A DNA stretch of 64,000 nt from Lycorma delicatula (Eukaryota; Arthropoda; Insecta; Hemiptera; Fulgoridae): positions 65,181,529 through 65,245,528 of the forward strand of contig NC_134456.1 of the NCBI RefSeq assembly GCF_047948215.1. The letters run 5' to 3'. The notes under the pieces were generated by a model, which was not told where the DNA came from, made no database searches, and saw only the letters and a list, made by a program, of their open reading frames with translations. A program made the translations under genes and the position numbers. Of this stretch, positions 25,901 to 39,300 are shown piece by piece. How positions within the stretch are numbered: position 1 is the first letter of the stretch; every line of letters begins with the position of its first letter.

Positions 25901-28900
25901 TATTTAACCTAAAAAAAAATATTTTTTTGTAAAATATTTTACGTCTTTTATTCTAATTGACGATTTCTAAATAAACATCTAGCTTAGCCTTTTTAAGTAT
26001 CACACATGTACTGTAAAAAAATACATCATGCATTTTGAATTTTGTGCTTTGAATAGAACAAAAATTCATGCATTAACTGCAATAACTGTGGTCAGTACTG
26101 TATTCAGTTCCATATGGAAGTTCAATTTATGGTTATAATTGTTAGTTAATTTATTAATGGATAATGGGGCTTGCTAGCTTTATATATTTTTTGCTTAGTT
26201 AAATATATTATTAATTCACTATAATAAATTTGTTTTCTAGGAAGGATTTCACAATCGAGAAGTGAATGCTTTATCATTATTGACTTCACTTAAAACAGAC
26301 AGACAGGATTTAGAAAATTCAGGTTCTTCTGTTTGTAATGAAGGAGTAATTGTTGTTTCTGGAAGTGAAGATACATCGATTAGAATTAGTCTAATAACAG
26401 AGAATAACTGGCAACCACTTTTATTATTAACTGGACATTTGTCCAGTGTAAGAGCAATCACTACTTTGCCAATAGAAAGCAAAGGCATGATTGATAAATT
26501 TCTAATATTTACTGCTGGTGGTCGGGCACAGTTGAAGGTCTGGACTGTTAAAATTGATTATAATGGTCAGTATTCATTAATCACTATATACATTTTTTTA
26601 TACCATTTTTCCCTTCTAAGGATACCTCTCACATTTTAACATTTTATTTATTGTTGTTCAGTTAAATAAATGTTAATTAAGAGTTAGAACAGTCTCCAAA
26701 TAAATTTATCATTTATTATACTTTTTTTTAAATGCAATTAACAAATATGAATCCATTCGGATACATGAATTGATTTCATCATAGGGAGGGGTCAATTTGT
26801 TTTTAGGGGGCACTGTAATGTTGCATGCAGAAATATCAGCTTTTCTAGAAGATTACAATGAGTGACTTTTATATCCTTTAAGAATTACTAAGTAAACAGA
26901 AGCAGTAACTTGAAGAATTAAACTAATATTGTACTTTTATTGTATTATAGTATACTATAATTTAAAATGTTTATAATCTTTTCTACTTTTACTTAAAAAA
27001 TTTCATTTTCTTTAAATATTATTTACATTCTGTGTTAAAAAGTAATTGAATTCCTTTATTAAAATACTATTATTATGTGTAAACAAAATATACTACAAAT
27101 TTACAGCTGGATTCGAAGGTGGTGTACAAATAAGTTTTCTTGACCATGCCATCAGAAAAAGCAATAAAAAAAATATGTAGTTTCAAAATATACAGAAAAC
27201 TAGCAGTAACAGAAGACATGCATTCTTAACCTCTTAATCTACTTACCTCGCATAAAATATTTGCTTTTAGAATATGGTCCACAGGCTACTTTTGTTCATT
27301 TCACCTGAAGACGGGGGACCAAGCACTGATATAAAATACTTGGACATTGAAAATGATGTAATGCAATACTTATTGCACATTCCTATGTAAAAACAAAAAA
27401 ACCAAAAAAAAATGATGCACCATATTAACATAAATAAAGATTTAGAGAAAATATCCCACAAATTTAATCTGGATATCATAATGCCTTCAGAACAAAAAAA
27501 CTTAAATGTTGAAATTTTGAGTCATGTTGCCTACAGTCCTGTAAGTATCTGAACCACTCCATTATTAAAAAAAATGTTTAAATGAAAAAAATAATGTTCT
27601 AAACATTATTCCTAAAACTTTTTAATTTTTTCTAAATAGAAATCTTAGTGATGTGTTGCCCCCTCCAGTAAACTGATAAAAACTTGATGGGTTTCACAAT
27701 TGATGTAATATGAACATTTTAAGAAATTAATAAAAGTTGAAATATGCTTGTTTAAAATTATAGTTTTATATGTATATATTCCCATCAATGTAGTATTTTT
27801 ATGTCTTAGTGATTCTAAAATCTTAATGAAAGCTAATTATTATAACCATCATTGAAATATATACTCTGTCTTTTAACATGTAATATTTATGGAGTGGCAT
27901 TTTTAAAGCTAATATAATTTTCAAGTATTATTTTATTATACATAGCTATAATATGTGTATCATTTGAAAATAATACTTGCTATTCATAATAAAAATTACC
28001 AAAATTATATTTTGTATTAATTTGGAGAATAATTTTTTTTTGTGGGAATATATTTACAGTTTTATGAGTGTTATGTTGTGTAATTCAAGGAAATAAAATG
28101 AGGTACAACCATCAATAAATAAAAGAAGCAAAATAAATAAAATTGAAATAATTACATAGAATAAAATACAAGAATGGTCCAGAAAGTAACTTACATTTGT
28201 GCCTGATGTGGAGATGGGTGGGGATAGAGCCGCCATCTTGGTGTCAAAACATTTGTACACTCAGTACGCCTCAAGTTGTCACAGCGTGTGGACTGTATTT
28301 TTCTAGTTTGTTTGTTGTGAATAATTGAAATGTGCACTTCTATAGAAAATAGTGTGAGTTGTGAGGTGCATTCAGTGATTAGTTTTTTACTGGCAAAAAA
28401 TCTCAAACCAATTGAAATTCATTGGCGACTTTGTGAGGTGTACAGAGATGGAATAAGGAGTAAAGATGGGGTGAGGCAGTGATGCATTCAGTTTAAAAAT
28501 GACTGCAATGTTCATGATGAGGACCGCAGTGGTCAGCCTAGCCTTGTTACTGATGAACTGATGATGAAAATCATTGATAAAATTCATGAAAATTACCGCA
28601 TTACGATTATGGAACTCTTGCTTCATTCCCCCAAATTTCATGAAGTTTACTGTATGAAATTGTATCAGGGAAGTTTGGTTATCACAAGTTTTGTGCAAGA
28701 TGGGTGCCAAAAATCTAAGGCAACAGTTTTCTACAGTGAAGGAATTGAAAAGCTTATGCATCGTTATGGTAAGTGCCTCAATTTAAATGGTGACTGTAGA
28801 AAAATAGTTTAAGATTGACCCTTTCAAATGTATATAATAAAATTTCTTTTTTTTATTTGGTAGGTTTTTTATTTCAAAATGTAAATTACTTTCTGGACAG

Positions 28901-31900
28901 CCCTTGTATAATAAGTAAAATAAAACATAATGAATTAGCTAGCACATAAATAAATGGTGTATATGTTTGCATATCAGACAATTGTGTGAATGGACTGAAA
29001 AAACAATATCATCCATTGGAAGAATTTTTTATCAGCTTTTAAAAATTATTGTCTTTTGAATCGTATTTGTATTTTAAATTATATCAGTACTGAAGACACA
29101 GTATGCAGACTAATTTTAAATTGTATCTTATAAAACTGTTTAATGTTACATAAAGATATGCACTTAAAAGTAAAAATAGATTTTGTTAATATTACTAAAT
29201 TTTAAGTGATTAAAACCCAAACTTATGTTTTTAAGTGACCCAAACTTAATAACTGCTGTATTTGAAATTGTTAAAATTTAGTGGTATTTTGCTTCTTTTG
29301 TTTGCAGTAAACCCATTTGAATTGAAAGCATGTGAATGTTGTTCATATATGTTAAGAGGAGCTGAGAAAGTTAAACGACCATGGAGAGAAGCATTACCTA
29401 TGATAGATCCTGAAACTAGATTCATGGATCTATCTGCTGAATTTAATTTTAAAGATACAAGTAAACAGTCAGTATTAATATTTGCTGCTTGTTCTGATGG
29501 TTATCTGAGGTAATTATTTAACTTTATATGAAGAAAACTTATTTACATTATGATGTTGATACAGTAAGATGTTTGCAACATCAATTTATTTAAAATATGT
29601 ATATATTTAATTTTAAGTCAAACCGCTATGTCATTAGCTACTGATAAATTCCCACATCATCTAGTGAATCTGCACAAGTATTAACTTCAGTGCTTAATGG
29701 TAACTTGTGTTAAATGTGTTTTGGTGGGAATTTTCCTGCTATTTTACACTAATTTACAGGAAACATGGTCACTGTAAAAAAAAGTAATCTAAACATGTGG
29801 AAATCACATGGTGGTAACTCATGCATTTAGACAGTATAATGAATGTTCAAGAATTGTCCAGTGCGGAGTTTAGCACGAGTTAGCTGCTGTATGCAGTCAT
29901 GCATAAGGAAGAAGTTGTAAATTGGTTGCAGGCTTTAAAGTTTCCCTTCCTAAAATTAAACTTTAAAACCATTTCAAACAACTCCTTGTTGTTAAAGTAG
30001 CAGAATTAACTAAAATTGATAGGTGAGACATCCTCTGCAAATAGACACCACTACATTGCTAAACACTAGATCAAGAGTAAGAGAGAATTTATTGTAAATA
30101 TTATTGAGATACCAAGTTAAGCATTTTACAAAAATTATTCTTTTCCATCAATTGTTGTCAAATCATCAAGGAGATTAAATTAAAACCCTTATTGATATTT
30201 CAGGTAAATTGAAGTTCCTTAAAATTATATTAGAATCAATATTGTCATCAGTTATTTCAAACAAATGGAAAACGCTTTTGGTGTCATCCTACTATTGGGA
30301 CAAAAATAAACTAACACCAGAAAAATGCCTTATAAAATAAAGATTTTGCCATATACTAATTTTAGTTAAGTCCTCCAACATTTTAACAAAACAAATTAAG
30401 TGCACATACTGTGACTCATCATTGAAGGGAAAATAAGACATTTTAATATTAACTGACTAGCATTTTAAACACTGTTATTATAATACATAAGAAAAACTAT
30501 TATAATTACACAGTAACAAAAAAAAAAAATAGTAACACTTAGTACAAGGGCCATTCAAATATAAACCAGAATTTGTGTTCATAGCTTTATTGATATTAGA
30601 TAAAATTACAAATAAATTATGTTGTTTTTTCTATATAGTTTCCTTCGCCAGAAATATATTTTCTTCACTGGATAGGTAGCTTCCTAATTCCCCTTATCAA
30701 AAAACAAGATGGCTCCCCCCAACAATCAGTTGCGCACATAATGCTCAAATGCACCATGATCTTCAAATCTTTCCCTTCCCAAAGCTTCTTTCAACAAATC
30801 AAACATGTGGAAATCACATAGTGACAACTCTAGACTGTACAGTGAATGTTTAAGAATTGTCCAATGTGCGAGTTTAACATGAGCTAGCTGCTGTATGCAG
30901 CCATGCATTATCATGCATAAGGAAGAAGTTGCAAATTGGTTACCGGCATCAGTTCTTGCAATAAACAGCCTTGACATCATTCAACAACTGACAATTGTTT
31001 GCCGCATATACCATCCTTCATCATGCTGGAAATCAATCAGCAGTACACTTTTTGGGTCCCAAAATACATTTGCCAGAATTTTTCCAGCTGACAAGCATTT
31101 TTTGGCCTTGATCAGCACCCCTCCCCACTTTTTCAACACTCCATACTTGTCCCCTTTCTTTATGGAATGTAGTGGTAGACCTGCGTTTCATCGCAGGTCC
31201 CATTACAATCCAAAGTTGCCTCTTCTTCCTCAGAGTGATTCAGAAGCTGCAGACAGATGTTTTTCCAGACACTTCTATGTGTTGCAGTGCGAAGACATGG
31301 AATTCATCTCATAGACACTTTTCTGTATCCAAGAGTGTCTGACAACATTGTACGTATATTCCCAACACGTATGCTCATCTCTGATGCCAATTCAGCGACA
31401 GTTATGCAGTGCTCACCTTCCACAATTTCACAAACAGCCTGGATATTATCATAATTGATGCTGATCTGCAGACAACATTCATGACTTTCGTTCTGTACTG
31501 CATCATGGCCACTTCAAAATTTTTGGCTCAAACACTTGAGTTTTCTTACAGGGTAGCATATTCTAATTCAAAAATTTCCGAGGATTTGACACCTTTATTG
31601 GCAATTATAATTCCTTGTGCAGCGGATGATGGTATTCTGCTCATACATTCTGCTACTGAAGTGGGAACGTGACCTATGAGCATGGCTGGCCTGCTGCTCC
31701 CCTCCACACATATCCAACTAATTGCTCACACCACCTCACCACATTTACTGCTGTTCCTTAGTCCGTGCAGAAAAAATCTGGTTTATATTTGAATTACCCT
31801 AATATGCACCAAAATAATATAGTAAATAAATATAGTAAATTTATTTTACAGAAGTTTAATTATAGATCAATTAGTTAATTACTTAGATCTTAAAATCTTG

Positions 31901-34900
31901 ATGGGAGAGATTTTGTCGTAATTAATTTTTATCTGACCAATTCTATCTAATCACCAGAATTCATAACGTTTATTGTGTTTAATACTTTCGGCTTTAGTGA
32001 AGAAAGCTCTTTGCACATGATAGAAAAGCTTTGGTGAAAGTAGAATTATAAAGTCATTATCCAGGTAGTTTTTCAGTTACTGAATAGATAAACTAAACTT
32101 TTTTTTGCTTTTTGGTCAGCCAATTCTCTTAGTCAGTCACTTGAACAGATTTTACTGCTCTTAGATGGGAAGGGGTGTTCTTCAATCTTTGATAAGCATC
32201 AAACTTTTCTCCCCACTTCTTTAAAAATTTCCAAAGTGTTCTCATCAGGTAATTTTAGGAATTCCAACAATCTCCAATGAATTATTGCAAGAATATTGTT
32301 CTAAGATCCTTCAACTTAACCAGCAAACCAGTCATTTTATTTTTTAGAGCTTTATTTTCAACTTGTAATTCTTTAATGATTTCATTTTGAGAATTGTAAA
32401 AAATTGTTGTTTTGTAAGTATAACACCTATATGCCTAACTTAATATTGGCAGACGGCAATGGTTGCAACTCAGATGTCAGCGGGAGCACATATGTTATTG
32501 TTGGTGACTGACAATGTTCTAACCTACCAACTGAAAAAGAAACTACATACGTAAATTGTAGAACTTTCATGTGTAGAATTTTTTTGGAATTTTGTTTGAC
32601 AGTTCCCTTTTGGATGGTAGATGAGAAGAATCTGATGCCTAGAATAACACATTTAATCAGCTTGTTATTTATATTTTTAATTAAAACATATTTTTATTAA
32701 TTATGAAATATTTTTAATTGGTTTATTTAATTTTTAATTACAGGATATTCACTTTTTATATTATGTCAAGTAAAATAGAATTATTGTGTTTATTTGAATA
32801 TAACAGATGTTTATTAAAATCATTTAGTATCAAATATAATAAAACTGTTAATGCAAATAAAGCAACTAATATGGTTTTAACTACAGCAACTGATGGTAAA
32901 CTTACTTTTTGGAATATTCTGCAAGAAGGTTCTATCTCATTATTAACTCATCAGTCGGGTATAAACAGCTGTGACTGTATTATTATTGACAGCTTAAATT
33001 ATCAAGGAAGCTATTGTGAATCTGAGAGAATTGATAAATTTCTTTTAGTAACTGGTGGTGATGATTGCTGTGTTGTTATCAATGTCTTAACTCTAATTGA
33101 AGATGATAATAAAATAAAAAAAATCTCTGGCTGGAGTAGTAATTCAATACATTCCTCACAAGTCTCAGGTAATTTTATTTTACTTTTTGCTTGTTTCATC
33201 TTTCATTTAACTAGTGTGATGCACTATTCTAACCCTTTCTTATCTCTTACCCTCAGTATAACTCCTACACCCTCAACTATTTCTACTTCCTTTACTGTTG
33301 TAATTTTACCTTCTAAATTTTTTTCTTTACTAAATAGAATGAGCTTTGAGTCAACCAAAATCGGTTTCTCAATATTCTTTGGCTCCCATCATGTCTGATA
33401 TTCTCTAACTAGACTCATATTCAAAATACTTTATTATCTTGCCTCTCTCATAGACTACGTGAATGAATCCTCTGTAGTTTTTTTTACTTCTAGTTATCAC
33501 CTGATAGTTCATCCTCTTTCAGTCTCTCTTAATCTTCCAACATTTTTCTTAGAAATTATCTGAGTAAAGATCCTTCATAGTTTCTTCACTCTCCTCCTTA
33601 TTGATTACAAAGTCATCCACAGTTAATATACCAATATTACCATAGTAATATATCGACCGATATTAGTTAAGAAGAACCTTCCATTTCTTTACACAAGAGT
33701 TTGCCTTGTAGTTTCCTTTTCTTCAATTCATCTTTTTAAAATCTCTTAATTTGATACTTTATCAATCCATCTAATTTCAATATTCTTGAATAATGTCAAA
33801 AGTCAGTTTTCTTTATTTTTCTGTCACTCAGTTTCACTCGTACAAGTTATGATCCATACTAATATTTTTAGTAGATTTCTAATTCATAATCTGATGTGGC
33901 TAGCAGACCTTCTTCTGTACAAAAGGTCATTTCTGGGTTATGGTAGTCCCCTTTTGAAATCTTGTTTATTTCATCCTTTTTTTTTTCATTTTACTACTTA
34001 AATTATTAAATTCTTCAGCGTCTGATATATTATGTTCTCTTGATCTTAATATCACTGATTGACAAAAAAAATTTAATGTTTCTAAGTGTGATACCATTTC
34101 ATAAATTGCTTTTTTGCATATATTACAGATCTTTAAATACAATTTTTTTATCACCCTTAGTTTTAAATAAATTATGCTTCAAAAAAATTAAGGAAAAATA
34201 TAGTTAGAACCTGTAAAATTTATAATTTTGCATGGCTATACCTGTGTTAGAATGATTTCACTGATGCTTTTCTTTTATAAATAGCCTCAGGCACATCCCG
34301 AATTAATGTCCAACAGTAATCGGCTAGCATGTTAGTATTCCATTTCCCTTTATAGCGGCTTTCCATCACCGAAAGTCTTGGTGGAAACGTAAGCCGTGTT
34401 TGTCACTTACGTCTCCAAGGTTGTCCAGGAAAAAATCCACATGTGAGTGGAGAAAATGTATTTTCAAAGATATGTTACATCCCATAGTATGAAGTAAGAA
34501 GTTGATTAACAATATCGTGGTAATTGTTGGATTCTTGTTTGTCGAGAAAAGTTTTGCCAACGTCTTTAAATGAAGCCCAAGCTGCACTTTCTACATTGTT
34601 TAACATTGAATTAAATACCTCATCTTTGACCAACTGTCTTATTTGAAGACCAACAAATATTCCTTCTTTAATTTTTCCTTCTCTTACATTTGGAAATTTC
34701 TACCTGATTAAAAATCCAGGCCTATCCTTCTTCATTGCTTTTACAAAATTTTTCATTAGTCTAACTTGATATGGAAGGGGGTAAAAATATTTATTTGGGT
34801 TCAACTAAGGGCTCATGAATAATATTTTTCCCATTTGGAGTTGTGTCGTTTCTTTCACTATTTGGTAACATAATGTTTATCCCTAGCTCAGCTGTTCCAT

Positions 34901-36291
34901 TCGCAAAGAAAACACATGTACTTAGTATAGCCTAACTGCATGCCTAACATATAGGCTAACATTATAGCTACAATTTTAAAGTAGCTATAACTTTAAAATC
35001 ACCACATGTTCCAACTATGTTTTTTATAATTTATTTTTTCAAGAACGTCTTTCATCACATCATATGTCTCTTTCAAATTAATACCATAAATGATTGGTAT
35101 TGAAGAATATTTGTTACCATTGTGTAATAGAACCACTTTTAAACTACACTTGGATGAATCTATGAAAAGGTGGCAGTCCTCAGGTTTATGAACTTGTCCT
35201 TAGTGCAACATAAGCTCATCAATATTTGTGCAATAAACCAAATTATTTTCATCAATAAAGTACTGAGAAAGTTCTTTTTGTCAGCTTCAAAAGCCCAAAA
35301 TTTTTGTGTTTTTTTGAAATAAATTCCAACCTTGCTGTCATGATCCTAACAGTTCAGCTTGATTTTTTCATAAATTTAAATCCTTAACAAAGTCATTTAA
35401 TTCACCTTTTAATATAAGATGTGGGATATTGGAATATAATTCAAAATCAAAAATCATTGTTGTCGTCTTCAGTACTGCCTGATTCTTCATTGCTGCTTTC
35501 AAAACATACATTCACAGGTAGTTCGGGAAGTGGAATAATTTCACTGAGAGGTACAGGCCTGATTGCAGATTGCAATGAAGGATATTTTATAGTACGTTTA
35601 GATTTTTTAGAAATCCCAGACACACTTGTTAAACAAAATTAACAATCGGTTACATGATCCTTTGGTTCATGCCAAACCATAGGACAAAGCCTTCGATGTG
35701 TCTTTCAGCCATTCTCTTAAATATACAGAACAATTAGTGCATACTACATGAGAAGCCCATGTCTTACCTGATCACCAATTTTACACTGAAAGTACAAATG
35801 ATATGATTTTTTAATTAAAGGTGTAATGTTCTTTTTGTTTGATTTTACGGTACACTGACCACATACATAACAAAAGGCGTCCACATCATCTACACAATTT
35901 CGAGGCATTATGACACTGCACTGTTAACAAACTTAAGACTGAACAAAATTAATTCATTCCTAAATTCAGTGCTTAATACAAACACAGCTGTGTTTTCATC
36001 TACACGTTTTGACCTGCACAGATATGATTAATCTTGTCCTGAAGGCTCACTCTTCAGTATTAGATATGATGTCGTAATGTGACTATGATATGATATAATT
36101 CTTTGTCTAGTATTGTTTATTTATAGCTTACAAATTATGTTAAGAAAGTTAAACAATAAAAAATGAGTTAACAAAATACAATATAGGAGTTTAAAATGCT
36201 ATCTATACATTGAAAAATCCAGTAATTAAAATTTTTTTTTTTCAAAAATGGTGGAATGATAGAAAGATTCTGAGTTCATATTCGTTGTCAG

Positions 36292-36328
<37 letters not shown>

Positions 36329-39300
36329 AGTTTAAAATCATTTATCACGTGTTAAGAAAAAAGATTGTATTTATCAGTGTAGTTAATTCATAATTATCTT
36401 ACTTCCTATCACATTTCATTACCTATGTTTACTTTTAGATAAAATTTCTCCTCTAGCAGTGAATCAATATTGTTCTTTGCTTCTTTTAACTTGTTTCTAA
36501 TGTCTGCCAAAGTAGCAGTGAATCCTAAATTTGGCTTTTCTCTTACTTTCCGTACTGCTTCTTCTACATACAAATTAAAATAACAAAAATGGTAGACTGA
36601 ATACCCTATTAATTTTTTTTAGTGTGTTACATCTTGCATTTCCACATCTCTTATTATTCTAGGAATTTGGTTGTTTAAGTATAAATTTCTTTCAGTTCTG
36701 CTTCTAAAATTAAACTGAAACTTAAAATTCCCTTTTGCAGGCATTTTATTTTTTACTCTTCCACGAGGCATTCTCTAGTAATGTTAGTGCCAGATCTGGT
36801 TATTAATGATGATGCTATTGATCTGATATTACTGCTTACTGCAATACTTGCATCAGTTCTGATTTTGTGCTGTAATCAGATACCATTCAATGTTTTCTGT
36901 GTATTCAGATTGATTTAAATTCTAGTATCTAAAAAGAAATTTTGAGGAGGGATAATAATGATCACAATTTTGTTGTTGTTGAGAATATAAGTTAATGTCT
37001 TTGGGGATATAAAATTAAGCAAACATAGCAATGTACTGAACCCACAAACGAAGAGAAGATGCACAGAAAATATAATATTTCTTTATTTGGTATTGTATTG
37101 TGTATACAGGTTGACAAATGAAATCTGCCAAACTGTAAAATTATACTATGTTACAATAAATCTGCCAAATTGTACTGTGTTACAATATATCACTATTGTT
37201 GTTATTATTGAAGTTGTGATCTTAATGCATAGGAACTGCTTTAAAACGCAAAACTCAAGCTTGAAAACATGTAATTTTACAAAATTTGATAATTAAAACA
37301 AAAATACAATGAGGATTCATCATCCTAATAAATAACAATCATCATAATTGTGATTTATTTAGTGATATCACTAAAAACCTTGCTTGTGGTCATTTTAGTG
37401 TTTGTTTATTTTTTCTATCTTTGAAAGTATAAAAATTAAAAAAAGTTGGTGATTAAATTGTACATTAGAAATACTCTCTTACCTGATTAGACTTGTGATA
37501 TCTTCTGATTTTTTTTGCTGATTTCAATGATGAGATGTAAATTTTTATGTTATGAAAGAAAAACCATTCATTATACTGTTGTAATTATTATATATAGTTT
37601 TTTTAAACTTAGGCTTCTTATCCTAAGATTTATTTAGGTGTTTTAGGCAATAAGGTTATTTAGGTTATTAAAGGTTATTTTTGTAGGTATAAAGCAATAT
37701 TTTTTTGGTTAACAGTGCACTCGTACACAACTTATATCAATCCAAAATATAAACATTCAATTGCACAATATTTTTGAAAAAAAAAAGTAATTTTTATTTT
37801 GGTAATTATGCAACCTTGACTACCTTTATTAATTTCATATCTTCTATGTTGTCTTTTTAAGGTATCAAAATAATTGATAATTATATTATTTCTGCTGGAG
37901 TTGACCAGAGAATCAATTTACTGTCATGGAAATTAGAAAAAAATGAACTAATTGTAAATTTTATTGCCCAGTATGTTTCTGTTGTTGCGGATATTCATGG
38001 AGTTGAGGCTTGGAAACATTTAGTGTAAGTACACTTATGAATTTTCTTCTATAGTTCATTAAATATATGGCGTAAATATATCATGAATAAAGTGTTTATT
38101 TCATTGATTTTTAACAAAACTGAGATCTGTTGCAGTTCTTTCAGTTAAATTAAATATGAAAAATTTCTTAGCAGTCTAGTTTAAACTGGGATGTAATATT
38201 TTTCATTTATCCACTCCTTTTACATACACTTTAAAAAAGTGTATGTAACAGAGTAATTACTCTGTAATTACTTTTGTACTTATTCTTACTCTTGTTCTTA
38301 CCGAACAATTACTCTGTTATTACTACCAGAATCATATTTTAAGAATATAATTAATAATAAGACTGTTAAAGTTATAAAGATATAGTATATCTTATTATTT
38401 AATTATATACTTAAAATATGATTCTGGTAGTAATAACAGAATAATGGTAAAAGTGTATATAACAGGAGTGCATAAGTTAAATGAATAACTTCTGCATGTG
38501 TGGGGATTTGGTGTTTAAAGAACAGTGATGAAATTTACTCAGCTAGTTAAAAAATGGTACTTATCAGTTGATTATACAGCACACCTTTACATGCATGTAG
38601 TGCTGTATAAAAATATAAAATGAAAATTATTTGGGAGTTACCGAATTCCGAGTAGCAAGCAGTGCAATTCCGAATATAAAATGAAGAATCTGGAATTACT
38701 GAATTGCATTAATCAGACGAGGTTAATGAGCAAAGCGAGTGTAGATTATGTTTGGTTAGGTTATATTGATATACGTGTACAGTTCATCATTACATGGAAT
38801 CAACATAATCTGATTAATGTTAAAAATAAATATTATATACTATAAGTTTCATCGTGTTGAGTTGCGTAGAAAGGTTATGTATAATTATTATCTTCTATAC
38901 TTCTAAATTCATATCATAAATAATATACTAATAGATAAATGACAAAAATTTACTAGAACAAATAAAACACAAAAATCAATTGGATTTCAGAAGGGGTTCT
39001 GTATAAACTATAAGTACCAAAAAATGCCATAAAAAACCATATTTTGGTTGTGCAGTTGGGGATCAAGAAATGAACTGGGCCCCTCATAAATGCTGTTTGA
39101 CCTTTATAAAAAATCCAATAGACAGGACTAGTTGTAATTGGCACATGAGTTTTGCCATTCTGACTGTATGGCACGAATCACAAGATCATTTGTTGGACTG
39201 TTATTTTTATAAGGTTAGAAGGATTAAGTAGTAAATTCAAACAACATAGTGCAATACCCAAATTTACCATCTGCTATGATGCCAGCACCTCACGGTGGGC

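Noticed and set aside
28387..28761. 124-codon minus-strand open frame
   Set aside because: It is the antisense shadow of the mariner frame at 28169-28906.
30895..31672. Three overlapping + strand open frames of 65-139 codons
   Set aside because: They are shadows of the minus-strand mariner at 30545-31802 and have no family resemblance.
32718..33398. Single 226-codon protein
   Set aside because: Only 32744-33168 is exon; both outer parts cross a good acceptor and a good donor and run into intron sequence unlike WDR6.
36296..36327. Poly(A) tail proving a processed pseudogene for the frame at 36409-36771
   Set aside because: The A run is on the + strand at the 3' side of the minus-strand frame, where it would have to read as T in minus orientation, so it cannot be the tail of that frame.
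38953..39174. 73-codon minus-strand open frame
   Set aside because: The + strand in this interval carries copy 2 of the unnamed family (GDQEMNWAPHKCC), so the minus frame is a shadow.
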